DNA of 48,562 bases from Treponema sp. (GCA_016297415.1 JAEDGQ010000004.1:1-48562), one strand, 5' to 3'. Counted from the first letter of the stretch, positions 7,683 through 17,002 are shown. The notes: generated by a model from the sequence alone, not told the origin. Translations and numbers: made by a program.

Positions 7683-9602
7683 TTATTCTACAGTTACAGA
7701 CTTGGCCAGATTACGAGGCTGGTCTGGATTGTATCCCCGCTGAATTGAACAGTAATAAGCAAAAAGCTGAGCCGGGATAATAGAAATCATTGAAGCCAGA
7801 AGTGGTGAAACTTCAGGAAGCATTACAGAGGTGTCGCAGCAGTCCTTAAACTTTTCATCGTTGCCCTGTGTAATAACCATTGTAACTGCACCACGAGTTT
7901 TAACTTCTTTGATATTTGAAGCAACTTTTTCGTATAATTCAGGATCTGTTGCAATTGCAATAAGCAGAGTGTCTTTATCAACCAGAGCCAGAGGTCCATG
8001 TTTTAACTCTCCGGCTGCAAAAGCTTCACAGTGAAGATAGCTGACTTCTTTTAATTTGAGGGCACTTTCCAGAGAAGAAGCACTGTCAAAAAGACGTCCA
8101 ATATAGAAAATCTTATTTTTATTGAACTGCTGGCTTGCAAACTTCTGAATTGTTTCCTGACTTTCAAGCACCTTTTCTGCCAGCTCAGGAATTTTGTTCA
8201 GTTCAAAAAGGATATTTCTGTAAGCATCACCCTTAAGTTTGCCTCTTACTTCAGCCATTTTGATTGCAAGAAGATAAAGACACATAAGCTGTGTTGTATA
8301 CGCCTTTGTAGAAGCAACTGCAATTTCAGGACCAGCCCAGGTATAGATTACGCAGTCTGCTTCCCTGCTTGCGGTTGAGCCTACACAGTTTGTAATGGCA
8401 ATAACTTTTGCACCGGCAGATTTTGCCTGACGCATTGCCTCAAGAGTATCTGCAGTTTCTCCGGACTGAGTAATAATAATAAAAATATCGTCTTTGTTAA
8501 GAATTGGATTTCTGTAACGGAATTCAGAAGCAACATCAATGCTTACAGGAATACGGGCAAAATGTTCAAAAGCATATTTTGCAACCATACCGGCGTGATA
8601 TGATGTACCGCAGGCTGTAATTACAACTCTTCCAGCATTCTTCCATTCTTCACCAAATTCAATTTCATCAAACTTAATGTCAAAAGGAACTGTACCATTC
8701 ATTACAAGACGAGGGCGAAGAGTATCTCTGAGAGCTTTTGGCTGTTCAAATATTTCTTTAAGCATAAAGTGAGCATATCCGCCCTTCTCTGCAGAAGACA
8801 TATCCCAGTCTACATGTTTTGGATCACGGAGAATTTTTTCACCATCACCATTAAAAATGTCTACATGATCTGAGTAAAGAACAGCCATTTCATTCTGTTC
8901 CAGAAAATGAACTTCTCTTGTATATTCAAGAACTGCAGGAACATCCGATGCTATAAAGTTTTCGTTCTGTCCGATTCCAATAATAAGAGGGCTTTCTTTA
9001 CGGGCTGCAACAATTCTGTCCGGGTAATCTTTACAGATAACGCCCAGAGCATAGCTTCCTTCCAGTTTTTCAATGGAACACTTTACAGCCTTGAAAATAT
9101 CTTTTTCCTGTTCGTAATAGTAATTGATAAGATGTGCTACAACTTCTGTATCAGTCTGACTCTTAAAAACAATTCCCTGTCCCTGAAGCCAGCCCTTAAG
9201 TTTTATATAATTTTCGATGATACCGTTATGAACTACGGCAATTGTACCGCTAACATTTGTATGAGGATGTGAGTTAATATCACTTGGTTCACCATGAGTA
9301 GCCCACCGTGTATGACCAATACCCATGTTTCCAGGAACGAGAGTTCCACATTTATCTACAAGTCTTTTGAAGTTTTCTTCTGTTACTTCAGCCGGTTCTG
9401 TCTGAGACTGCTGCACAACTTCGTCAGTGATTTTTTCAACGAGAAATTTAAGGGCACCTTTGCATTTTTTTACAAGGATTTCTTCATCATTTAAAACAGC
9501 AATACCTGCAGAATCATAACCGCGATATTCAAGTTTTTTAAGGGAATTAATAAGAACTGGAGTTGCTCCTTTAACGCCTACATATCCTACGATTCCGCAC
9601 AT
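7683..9602 (-). CDS. glmS: Glucosamine-fructose-6-phosphate aminotransferase (isomerizing)
   Basis: GlmS makes glucosamine-6-phosphate from fructose-6-phosphate and glutamine, the first step toward UDP-GlcNAc. The protein starts MCGIVGYVG, with C2 as the glutaminase nucleophile after Met removal. It has GHTRWATHGEPS and NGIIENY in the glutaminase domain, ITQSGETADT in the first SIS domain, and the canonical C-terminus PRNLAKSVTVE. At 639 residues it is about 30 longer than typical, and the extra length includes a segment near residues 60-85 of the glutaminase domain. A GGTGAG site precedes the ATG. Only about 30 nt separate it from a terminator-like hairpin, so neither a glmS ribozyme nor an obvious promoter fits there. 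Confidence 0.97.
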   Translation of the reverse strand: MCGIVGYVGVKGATPVLINSLKKLEYRGYDSAGIAVLNDEEILVKKCKGALKFLVEKITDEVVQQSQTEPAEVTEENFKRLVDKCGTLVPGNMGIGHTRWATHGEPSDINSHPHTNVSGTIAVVHNGIIENYIKLKGWLQGQGIVFKSQTDTEVVAHLINYYYEQEKDIFKAVKCSIEKLEGSYALGVICKDYPDRIVAARKESPLIIGIGQNENFIASDVPAVLEYTREVHFLEQNEMAVLYSDHVDIFNGDGEKILRDPKHVDWDMSSAEKGGYAHFMLKEIFEQPKALRDTLRPRLVMNGTVPFDIKFDEIEFGEEWKNAGRVVITACGTSYHAGMVAKYAFEHFARIPVSIDVASEFRYRNPILNKDDIFIIITQSGETADTLEAMRQAKSAGAKVIAITNCVGSTASREADCVIYTWAGPEIAVASTKAYTTQLMCLYLLAIKMAEVRGKLKGDAYRNILFELNKIPELAEKVLESQETIQKFASQQFNKNKIFYIGRLFDSASSLESALKLKEVSYLHCEAFAAGELKHGPLALVDKDTLLIAIATDPELYEKVASNIKEVKTRGAVTMVITQGNDEKFKDCCDTSVMLPEVSPLLASMISIIPAQLFAYYCSIQRGYNPDQPRNLAKSVTVE

Positions 9603-9618
9603 AAAATCTCACCACCCG

Positions 9619-9656
9619 AAAAAAAATAACCGGTACCTCTTTTTACAGATACCGGT
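9619..9656 (-). terminator. Hairpin and U-tract between the HD-GYP gene and glmS
   Basis: ACCGGTA (9629-9635) and TACCGGT (9650-9656) pair around a 14-nt loop. On the minus strand the stem is followed by TTATTTTTTTT, then within a few bases by the glmS ribosome binding site. Confidence 0.8.
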
Positions 9657-9681
9657 CATAATTTTAATGTAAAAATGTTTA

Positions 9682-10935
9682 TTAAACAATGGAATCAAGA
9701 GCCTTTACAACTACAGGATCATAAACTTCAGGCTTAGAGCGAAGTTCTTCTACAGCGGATTCCTTGTCCATAATGCTTTTGTAATTGCGTCTGCTCACAA
9801 GGGAACTGTAGCTTTCTGCCACGTGAATTAATTTTGAAACCTGAGGAATATGATTTGATTTAAGTCCATTAGGATAACCTGAACCATCTTCATTTTCATG
9901 ATGAAATCTTGCTGCATCTTCAAAAATTTTTATATATCTTTCCGGAACAAAATTAAAATAATCATCTGTTTTGTTTACATGATCATGAATGACTTCTTTT
10001 TCCTGTTCTGTCAGAACATCAGCTGCCAGCATTTCTTCAGGAACAGCAAGGAAACCTGCATCATAAACCATTGCTGCACAGAAGTAAGCCATTGCAGTAT
10101 TCTGGTTACACCCCAGATTAAGGGCCAGTTTGTAAACAAGTTCGCTGACATTTTTTGAATTGTTTTTGCGCTTTGTTATTGAATCAATTTTTGCACCAAG
10201 ATCTTCACATGAAACAGCCAGTTGTTTTAACTCTTCTTTTTCATCATCATTCAGCTCAGGCTCTGGAAGTGCATTCTGTCCCCAGCGGCTGCTTCCTGCT
10301 GACTTAAGGGAATTAATGCCTATTCCCTGCAGGTCTGTAACGTTGCCAAGAAGAATCTGTGTATTTGTCTGCTGCATTCCAGCAACGATTTTGAGGGTTT
10401 CTTCAAACTGTCGTGTCTGTTCCTGACGGCTTTTTTCTGCTCTTCGGATTCCAATAATAACAATAAAAAACACAAAGACAAGAACAACACAGACTGCAAG
10501 GACTGCTGTTACAACTGTGTTAATAAGTTTTGTTTCAGAATGGAATTGAGCCTGCTCAATCTTCAGCCTGTTAAGTTCCTGAATTTCTTTCAGCTTAAAA
10601 TGAACTGAACTGTCTGCCACACATGGGAACTGATCAATATAACCTTCAATTTCTGTAAGTCTGGAAAAGTCTTCTGTTTCTTTCATAGAAGAAAGCATTT
10701 TTGAATAAACCTGACTGGCAATTACACAGACATTGGCAGGAATTCCTTCGTTTTCGTTAAGTTTAAGGGCGGCAGTTACAGAGTTCAAAGCCTCTCCATA
10801 CTGCCCGTTATTCAACTGTGTCTGTGAAAGTTCAAGATATCGTTTTGTTAAATCAGTTGTGTTTGTGTCTGCAAAAATAAAAAGAGCTGTAAAAATAAAA
10901 ACTGCAGCTGCAATACTTTTTTTAATATTAATCAT
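9682..10935 (-). CDS. Membrane protein with degenerate HD-GYP domain
   Basis: This 417-residue protein has an N-terminal signal-like helix (about 5-22), a helical periplasmic region (about 28-130, TPR-like in feel), one membrane helix (about 138-163) and a cytoplasmic C-terminal domain. The latter carries HHENEDGSGYP (345-355), the hallmark of HD-GYP cyclic-di-GMP phosphodiesterases, and an H317-D-H319 segment. The first HD motif is replaced by Y291-D292, so a metal ligand is missing and activity may be lost or changed. It follows the small secreted gene by 17 nt, so the two form an operon. A sensor or c-di-GMP-binding role is inferred. Confidence 0.78.
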   Translation of the reverse strand: MINIKKSIAAAVFIFTALFIFADTNTTDLTKRYLELSQTQLNNGQYGEALNSVTAALKLNENEGIPANVCVIASQVYSKMLSSMKETEDFSRLTEIEGYIDQFPCVADSSVHFKLKEIQELNRLKIEQAQFHSETKLINTVVTAVLAVCVVLVFVFFIVIIGIRRAEKSRQEQTRQFEETLKIVAGMQQTNTQILLGNVTDLQGIGINSLKSAGSSRWGQNALPEPELNDDEKEELKQLAVSCEDLGAKIDSITKRKNNSKNVSELVYKLALNLGCNQNTAMAYFCAAMVYDAGFLAVPEEMLAADVLTEQEKEVIHDHVNKTDDYFNFVPERYIKIFEDAARFHHENEDGSGYPNGLKSNHIPQVSKLIHVAESYSSLVSRRNYKSIMDKESAVEELRSKPEVYDPVVVKALDSIV

Positions 10936-10952
10936 TTACTCTCTCCAGGGCT

Positions 10953-11357
10953 TTATTTAGTCCATGCTGTTGAAAATCTTTTTTTACGCCGGGCTGCTTC
11001 TTCTTCACTTAAGGCTCTGTTTATTGAAGAATATAAATCTACAGCCTCAAAGTTTTCAAGGTTTCTGTCAATAATAGCGAGGGATGCTTTTGATGCAAAA
11101 TCAAGCTGGTTTTCAATAATAAGCTGGCGGGCAAGCTTTAAAACATATTCTTCATATCTGGAATACTCTGGATTGCTTAAATTATCTGATAATACAGTTT
11201 CCAGCAACTCTGAATTCTGAAGTTCAAAAGCCTCATCAATTTTTGCCATTCCAAGATCATAATCTTCACCAGAAAGCGGCAGGCAAAAAAATAAGGCTGC
11301 AATGAGAATTAAAACTGATTTACTGAGTTGTTTTAAAGTTGAAAATTGTCTTTTCAC
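10953..11357 (-). CDS. Small secreted helical protein, function unknown
   Basis: This 134-residue protein has a signal peptide (Leu/Ile/Ala-rich core about residues 14-28, cleavage near LSGED). The mature part is acidic and helical, with segments spaced like TPR helices (ELLETVLSDNL, YVLKLARQLIIE). I do not recognise a family. The frame opens with GTG at 11357, because the ATG 4 nt upstream is followed at once by TGA. A TATTAT lies 7 nt before the GTG, and only a weak AAGGG could serve as ribosome binding site. The neighbouring HD-GYP-like protein also has a helical periplasmic part, so a shared sensing role is possible. Confidence 0.6.
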   Translation of the reverse strand: MKRQFSTLKQLSKSVLILIAALFFCLPLSGEDYDLGMAKIDEAFELQNSELLETVLSDNLSNPEYSRYEEYVLKLARQLIIENQLDFASKASLAIIDRNLENFEAVDLYSSINRALSEEEAARRKKRFSTAWTK

Positions 11358-11427
11358 ATCAACTATAATAACCCTTAATCCTTTTTAATTGTACTGCAGC
11401 CGCTGGATTTAACCAAAAATTATTTTA

Positions 11428-12795
11428 CTATTTTCCAACACAAAAATGACTGAAAATTGAACCAAGAACATCATCAGGAGTTACTTCACCTGTAACTTCG
11501 CCAAGACTATCAAGACAATCTTCCAAATCCTGCACTACTGCATCAAGGCCATAGAAACCCTCTGCTGCAATTTCCAGGGCGTGATTGATTCTATCAAGAG
11601 CTTCTGCCACACTTTCCTTCTGACGCTGGGAACCAAGTCCCGCAGTTTCACTTTTTGCTGTTGAATCACCGAGAATTGTCTGCTTTACAAGATTTGTAAG
11701 TTCTCCAACTCCTGTTCCTTTTTTTGCCGAAATGTGAACTGTTTTTCCTTCAATGTCATCTTCAATAAGCGCAAGATCACATTTGTTAAAAACAACAATT
11801 ACAGGAACTGATCCGTTTTTTGAAATAAAAGCTTTATCTTCTTCGGAAAGTCCCTGAGTTGAATCAATAAGATAAAGAACAAGGTCAGCTTCTGCAGCCA
11901 GATCTTTTGTAAGTTCAACACCTTTTGCTTCAATCACATCATCAGTTTCCCGAAGTCCTGCAGTATCAAAAAGTCTTGCGGGAATACCGTCAAAACTAAC
12001 CCAGCTTTCAATCCAGTCTCGTGTAGTACCTTCTATGTCACTGACAATTGAACGGTCTTCTTTTAAGAGTGCATTAAAAAGAGAAGATTTTCCTGCATTT
12101 GTTTTACCAGCCAGTACAATTTTTGCACCGTCCTGATAAAGTTTTTCGCTTTTCCAGCTTGAAGCCAGCTGTGCAAGTCTGTCTCTGGCATTTTCAAGAT
12201 CTGCAGGATCAAAGCTGTCAGCAATTGTTTCTTCATCTTCAGGATATTCAATATCAACTTCAATTGCGGCAAGAGTATCTGTAACAAGAGTTTTAATTGA
12301 GTCTATTTCTGCAAAAAGACTTCCGCTTAAACGGCCGGCTGCGTGAGAACGGCTTACATCTGTTTTTGAATCAATTATTTCACGGACAGCTTCAGCTTTT
12401 GTCAGGTCTGATTTGCCGTTAATATATGACCGGAAAGTGAACTCGCCTTTTTCTGCCGGTCTGAATCCGTTTTTTAAAAGAGTTTCGTAAACAGCAGTTA
12501 CAACAGAAACACCTCCGTGACAGCTGATTTCGCACATATCTTCTCCGGTAAAAGATTTTGGTGCCTTAAAAACTGATACAAGAACTTCATCTACTCTTGA
12601 GCCCTGATCTGTAATCCAGCCGTAAACAATAGTATTTCCTTCAGCTTTTTTTAAAGCTTCTGGTCTGGAAAATACTTTTGAGAGTAATTCAATTGAATTT
12701 TTTCCACTGGTTCTTACGATTCCCAGTGCTCCTGGTGCAAGAGCTGTTGCAATTGCTGCAATATCTTCTTCAGGACTATATCTGGTGTTTGTCAC
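11428..12795 (-). CDS. mnmE: tRNA modification GTPase MnmE
   Basis: MnmE works with MnmG to modify U34 at the wobble position of several tRNAs. The 455-residue protein has an N-terminal formyl-folate-binding domain (IAAIATALAPGALGIVR). The G domain shows G1 GKTNAGKSS (about 230), G2 EGTTRD, G3 DTAG and G4 NKCD. The protein ends in CVGK, the expected C-x-G-K motif. The start was chosen as GTG at 12795, giving the usual spacing to the IAAIAT segment and a 20-nt overlap with the upstream gene. An ATG at 12873 would add 26 unmatched residues and a 98-nt overlap. Confidence 0.93.
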   Translation of the reverse strand: MTNTRYSPEEDIAAIATALAPGALGIVRTSGKNSIELLSKVFSRPEALKKAEGNTIVYGWITDQGSRVDEVLVSVFKAPKSFTGEDMCEISCHGGVSVVTAVYETLLKNGFRPAEKGEFTFRSYINGKSDLTKAEAVREIIDSKTDVSRSHAAGRLSGSLFAEIDSIKTLVTDTLAAIEVDIEYPEDEETIADSFDPADLENARDRLAQLASSWKSEKLYQDGAKIVLAGKTNAGKSSLFNALLKEDRSIVSDIEGTTRDWIESWVSFDGIPARLFDTAGLRETDDVIEAKGVELTKDLAAEADLVLYLIDSTQGLSEEDKAFISKNGSVPVIVVFNKCDLALIEDDIEGKTVHISAKKGTGVGELTNLVKQTILGDSTAKSETAGLGSQRQKESVAEALDRINHALEIAAEGFYGLDAVVQDLEDCLDSLGEVTGEVTPDDVLGSIFSHFCVGK

Positions 12796-15193
12796 TTTCG
12801 TATGCCTGCCATAATTTTCTAATATCAGAAATTGAAGGGAAACCTGATTTTTTTCTCTGTTCCCCAATTTCATCTGCCCTTACAGAATCAAGAACAGACA
12901 TATCAATTTCCTGAAGTTCATGTTCGTTTTGAACTGACTGCGGATACATAAGGTTTGCAGAACTGAGAGCTGGTTTTCTGTATTCTGCACCAGCTTCGTA
13001 AGCCGCACCCTTGTATTGTGAAGTACCTGGATCTGGAGAAACATCGTCATAACGGCCAATGTTATTCCAGAACATATAACCTCTGTTTACACTGTCTCTC
13101 ACACCATAAACCTGTTTAAGAACGTAATCTGTGTTGTACCACTGTCTGTCGTACCGTACATTAAGGTAAAAGGCCTGAACCCATGGACGAACAATAATCT
13201 TATTACGGCCGATTACAGTATTTCTGTATGTACCATAGTAATAAATTCTGTATGGACGTTCACTTACAGGAGCATATTCCAGAAAGTTCTGTTCAAAGTG
13301 ACTTGGATAGAACATTGGACAGATAATATCAACATACTCTGAAAGCTGTTCAACATCCTGTCCTGTACGAGTTCCTGATCTGTACCAGCCGTTTGCGCCA
13401 TAAATATCAATTCCGATTGGTGCATCAATATTCTTTCTGGCATATGCAAGATAAGAAAGGAGTGCTGATTCTTTATCCATTCCGGCATCTTTATATCTGA
13501 AGCTGGCATTTTTCATATTAAGGCCGTCTGTAGGGAAACGGATATAATCAAACTGGATTTCATCGAATCCACCGGCAATTAATTCTTTTGCAATACGAAC
13601 GTTGTAGTCCCATACATCAGGAGAATAAGGATCAACCCAGTTTTCATCGTAGTAGACTGTTTTTGAACCTGTTACATTACCGTTTTCATCTTTTATTTCT
13701 TCTGTGCCGCGAGTTCCTACCCAGGGTTTGTTATTTGCCTTATCCCAGATTGCATATTTTCCGCCTGCGTACTGACTGAGATTTTTATCCTTGAATACTA
13801 CAATGCGGGCAATAAGATAAATGTTGTCTTTTTTCATTTCTGAAACAAAATGTTCCAGTTCAATGTGATATTTAGAAATATATCCCTTTTCAACTACAAC
13901 AGGATCCTTTGCATCATAACGAAGAAGACCATAATCGTCTTTCATATCAATTACAAGACTGTCCAGTTTGTTGTCCAGAATAATTTTTTTATACTTATCA
14001 ATTCCTGCCTGACTTGTAACATGATTTGCAGGACAATATACAGATTTTCTGTTCAAGGCTTTTTCTGCATACTGGTTTGTACAAACTTCAGGTTTTAAGA
14101 GCCATAATTCACTTAATGAAATGCCCTTTGTCATATCTCTTTCATCTGGAATCCAGGCGCAATAAAGAGTATCTTTTTCAGCAAGAGCAGAGAATGTTTT
14201 TTTCCATGTATAGTATGACTGTGGAACTGTTCCAAGATTATTAGTCAAAGGATCAAAGGAAGCAATTTCACCGGGACGTGTATAAAGCAGTTCATTTCCA
14301 TCCCAATAAAGACCGTCAATTGTATCAGCAGGTTCTTTTCCGCTGTAAAGAAGCTGTCCCCGTTTTGTAGCCCAGTCAAAGCGATAGATGCGGGGGATGA
14401 ATGTCTGGCTGACATAAACTTCTGTAGAATTTGTACCGTCTTCATTTGTTTTTACTACAGGATAAATATCCGAAATTTCATCAGGATATGTCTGAGTACG
14501 CATGTTTTCAAAACCACCGGTACAGTCGTTCCAGACCGGCTTTTTAGCCTGGGGTACAATATAAGAAAATCCGTAAATTGGGTGAGCCATAAAGACAATA
14601 AGTCTTCCTTCGATTGTACAAACTGCAACAGCCTTAATACCGGAAGTTGAACTGCTCATTGAACCAAGGCTCTGCCAGTTAAGGCCGCCGTCATAAGTGA
14701 TGTATACGTTGTCTTTTGTTGAAGTCACAAGAATCTGTGGATTTTCCGGATGAACTTCCAGATCTTTCAACTGCGCACTTTTTTGAGAAAAATTAATCTC
14801 TGTCCCATTTACTTCCTTCATTTTAAGGAATGGAAGGCCATTATTTCTGTATTCAAAATTTACCAGGTCAGTGGAAGTTAAAATGCCGTTGCTAGTCAGA
14901 AAATACCAGCGTTCACTCATGTCGGATGTTGCAATTTCCCCCTGTACGATTGAAGAACCTGTTGTATGAAGTATTTTCTGAACTTTGCCCTCTGTCCAAA
15001 GAGGAACTGCAGTTTTTGAAGCTGTCAGTCTGTACAAACCGCTGGCTGAACCTGCAATTATGCCACCGCCAGAAGCTGTTTCTACAGTTCCTGAGTTTTC
15101 AGGAAGCTTGTAAATTGATTTGGATGATTGAGCAGAAGCTACACAAGATGTAAATAAAAAAATTGAACCGATAAAAAATGAATATGCACGCAT
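12776..15193 (-). CDS. DUF4015 (putative glycosyl hydrolase) exported protein
   Basis: This 805-residue protein starts with a signal peptide. Either a loose lipobox FTSC or a signal peptidase I site after ASA is possible. The first ~380 residues contain repeats of a propeller-like kind (for example TYDGGLNWQSLGSM, reminiscent of BNR/sialidase repeats). The second half carries the DUF4015 TIM-barrel signatures LVIDMKDDYG (about 412-421), DEIQFDYIRFPTDG (about 545-558) and IGIDIYGANG (about 595). Members are predicted glycosidases of unknown substrate. It overlaps mnmE by 20 nt, so the two are probably cotranscribed. It follows the LPP20 gene after a hairpin. A role in envelope or exopolysaccharide turnover is inferred. 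Confidence 0.8.
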   Translation of the reverse strand: MRAYSFFIGSIFLFTSCVASAQSSKSIYKLPENSGTVETASGGGIIAGSASGLYRLTASKTAVPLWTEGKVQKILHTTGSSIVQGEIATSDMSERWYFLTSNGILTSTDLVNFEYRNNGLPFLKMKEVNGTEINFSQKSAQLKDLEVHPENPQILVTSTKDNVYITYDGGLNWQSLGSMSSSTSGIKAVAVCTIEGRLIVFMAHPIYGFSYIVPQAKKPVWNDCTGGFENMRTQTYPDEISDIYPVVKTNEDGTNSTEVYVSQTFIPRIYRFDWATKRGQLLYSGKEPADTIDGLYWDGNELLYTRPGEIASFDPLTNNLGTVPQSYYTWKKTFSALAEKDTLYCAWIPDERDMTKGISLSELWLLKPEVCTNQYAEKALNRKSVYCPANHVTSQAGIDKYKKIILDNKLDSLVIDMKDDYGLLRYDAKDPVVVEKGYISKYHIELEHFVSEMKKDNIYLIARIVVFKDKNLSQYAGGKYAIWDKANNKPWVGTRGTEEIKDENGNVTGSKTVYYDENWVDPYSPDVWDYNVRIAKELIAGGFDEIQFDYIRFPTDGLNMKNASFRYKDAGMDKESALLSYLAYARKNIDAPIGIDIYGANGWYRSGTRTGQDVEQLSEYVDIICPMFYPSHFEQNFLEYAPVSERPYRIYYYGTYRNTVIGRNKIIVRPWVQAFYLNVRYDRQWYNTDYVLKQVYGVRDSVNRGYMFWNNIGRYDDVSPDPGTSQYKGAAYEAGAEYRKPALSSANLMYPQSVQNEHELQEIDMSVLDSVRADEIGEQRKKSGFPSISDIRKLWQAYESDKHQI

Positions 15194-15228
15194 ATCTCAA
15201 TTGTCGGCAAAAAAAAATAAGTTTTTAG

Positions 15229-15251
15229 AAAAAAAATCCTGAAATTTCAGG
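15229..15251 (-). terminator. Palindromic terminator after the LPP20 gene
   Basis: CCTGAAATTTCAGG (15238-15251) is a perfect 14-bp palindrome followed on the minus strand by eight T. The DUF4015 gene starts only 35 nt further on. Confidence 0.8.
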
Positions 15252-15253
15252 TA

Positions 15254-16228
15254 TTAGAATTCTTCCTGAATTCTCTGACAGATTTTATTGTAACAGCGCT
15301 GGCGGGCAAGTTCCTGACTCTGACGTCCTTCCCTGCCGCTGATGCTGAAAGACTTTTCGATTTTTCCGCTTTTTGTGTTTACAACAGGGGCTTCCAGCGT
15401 ATATCTGGAAAACCAGTTGTTTCCATCCAGTTTGCCGGCATCTTCAATTATGATTTTTCCCTGAATCTGAAAAAGAGTTTCGCCTTTTACAACAGCTGCA
15501 ATGCCGCTGGCACCAAGCTTGTTCATAATGGCACCTGCCACAACTCCATTGTAATCGTTAGCAACAGAAACACTTACAGAAATTGATGAAGCAAGCTTTT
15601 TTTTCTTCAACTCAACTGCAGAAAGGGAACCATAACTCATGTATGTTGATTTGTACATGGCTGGATTTATTGCGTGAAGAAGATCCAGATTGTACTGGTT
15701 ATCTCTGGCGGCATGGGCAGCTTCATTTACAAGATCGAGAGCTTCAAAAGAAATATCCTTGAATTCAGCTTCCATCAAAAGATTTCTGATTTTATCATCC
15801 TGCTCTTTTGCAAGTCTGGCATAATAATTTCCAGCCTCTTTTCTGTCCAAAACAGCGAGAGCACGCCAGTCAGAAGTATTCTTCTCAATCTGCCAGGTTT
15901 CTTTTATCTGGATTCCGGAGATGTGTTCAAAAAGAACGGCTTCTTTTACATTTACAGAAAGGGAACTGTCAGACTGTCCGTTAGAATCAGAATACTGGCT
16001 GGAATTCTGCTGCCCCGAAATTGATTCTCCAAGAATCTGACAAAGCCCCATTTTTGCAGAGCTTTCCGCATTTGAAAGGCTTGAGCCCTGACCCATGGCC
16101 CACACAAATTTATCAGAGGGATACTTTTCTTCAATATTTTCAAAAGAAAAAGAATCCTTGCGTCCGCCTGCAAAAATAAAGCCTGAGGAAAGTAATAAAA
16201 TTAAAAAGCCAGTCAGTATTTTTTTCAT
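15254..16228 (-). CDS. LPP20-family exported protein
   Basis: This 324-residue protein has a signal peptide (MKKILTGFLILLLSSGFIFA, cleaved before GGRKD). The LPP20-like module includes the VWAMGQGSSLSNAESSAKMG segment, typical of the family (a small aromatic start, then Ala-rich helix), followed by the WRALAVLDRKEA segment. No lipobox Cys is present, so it appears periplasmic and not lipidated, unlike classical LPP20. The C-terminal ~130 residues form a second domain of mixed strands and helices. The start lies 3 nt after the stop of the LpoB-like gene, so the two are one operon. Its role is unknown. Confidence 0.75.
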   Translation of the reverse strand: MKKILTGFLILLLSSGFIFAGGRKDSFSFENIEEKYPSDKFVWAMGQGSSLSNAESSAKMGLCQILGESISGQQNSSQYSDSNGQSDSSLSVNVKEAVLFEHISGIQIKETWQIEKNTSDWRALAVLDRKEAGNYYARLAKEQDDKIRNLLMEAEFKDISFEALDLVNEAAHAARDNQYNLDLLHAINPAMYKSTYMSYGSLSAVELKKKKLASSISVSVSVANDYNGVVAGAIMNKLGASGIAAVVKGETLFQIQGKIIIEDAGKLDGNNWFSRYTLEAPVVNTKSGKIEKSFSISGREGRQSQELARQRCYNKICQRIQEEF

Positions 16229-16231
16229 TTT

Positions 16232-16858
16232 TTAGTATCTGTAGTTTCCAGTTTTTTCTGATTTAATAAGCTTTTTAATTGAACTGTCTTCTCCAGCCCA
16301 CAGCTTACGGTTTGTTTCAATATCAATAAGTTCTGCAGTTACATAATATGTACGGGTTGATTTTCCGCTTACTGCATCAACGATTGTTTTTACAGAACCA
16401 ATAAGCATAAAGTCTGCACCAGTTTCATTACCAAGACTTTTTGCAGTTGTTTCGCTTGAATATGTCTGCTGTTCTGTACGTTCCTGACGGATTTCGCCTC
16501 TTTCAGAAGCAGATGCAACAAAGTCTACTTTTCCACTGTTAATGAGTGCAATTTCAAATTTCTTTGAAATAATTGATGTATCGATGTGTTCATCACTCTG
16601 ATTTTTGAAAGTTCCAAGGATTACAACAGGATCATGTTTTTTTCCATACTTAAATGCAGAAATTGCAGGTGCATTTACACACTGAGCAACAAGATTTTCT
16701 GCAACGATGCGAACATCAGTATCATTCCAGTATCCGCTGAAATCTGTCTGAGTTGCAGCATCAATACGAGTTACACCTGCTGCAGATGATGTTGTTCCAC
16801 AACTAACAAAAAGCAAAGCTGCTGAAATTACAGCTGTAAATATTAAAGTCTTTTTCAT
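16232..16858 (-). CDS. LpoB-like lipoprotein (penicillin-binding protein activator family)
   Basis: This 208-residue lipoprotein has a lipobox ending FVSC (C20). The mature part contains VTRIDAATQTDFSGYWNDTD, the VVILGTFKNQSDEHID segment, ISKKFEIALINSGKVDFVAS, ADFMLIGSVKTI and the ELIDIETNRKLWAGE segment, in the order seen in LpoB/YcfM. In enterobacteria LpoB activates the peptidoglycan synthase PBP1B from the outer membrane. In spirochetes the partner is not established. An AGGAG site precedes the ATG. It is the first gene after the giant Ig lipoproteins, separated from them by a terminator. Confidence 0.85.
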   Translation of the reverse strand: MKKTLIFTAVISAALLFVSCGTTSSAAGVTRIDAATQTDFSGYWNDTDVRIVAENLVAQCVNAPAISAFKYGKKHDPVVILGTFKNQSDEHIDTSIISKKFEIALINSGKVDFVASASERGEIRQERTEQQTYSSETTAKSLGNETGADFMLIGSVKTIVDAVSGKSTRTYYVTAELIDIETNRKLWAGEDSSIKKLIKSEKTGNYRY

Positions 16859-16930
16859 TTTTTAAATCTCCTGTAAAAAAATATTTCCAGTTTTTATTTT
16901 AATGCGTTTTTTTGATTTTGTCTGTTTCTA

Positions 16931-16982
16931 CAAAAAAAATGCATACTCTGAGCAAAAATAATTTTACTTCAGAATATGCATT
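16931..16982 (-). terminator. Terminator of the Ig-repeat lipoprotein operon
   Basis: Arms at 16938-16951 and 16969-16982 (AATGCATA... with one internal mismatch) form a long stem, followed on the minus strand by at least seven T. The rest of 16859-17002 is AT-rich and should hold the promoter of the LpoB-like gene, though I see no strong consensus. Confidence 0.8.
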
Positions 16983-17002
16983 TTCATTTCAGTTATGTAT
17001 TT

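Noticed and set aside
9603..9681. glmS ribozyme in front of glmS
   Set aside because: Only 27 bases separate the terminator hairpin from glmS, and no ribozyme core is visible.
12796..12873. ATG start for MnmE at 12873
   Set aside because: It adds 26 residues not seen in the family and overlaps the upstream gene by 98 nt. GTG at 12795 gives the usual N-terminus.
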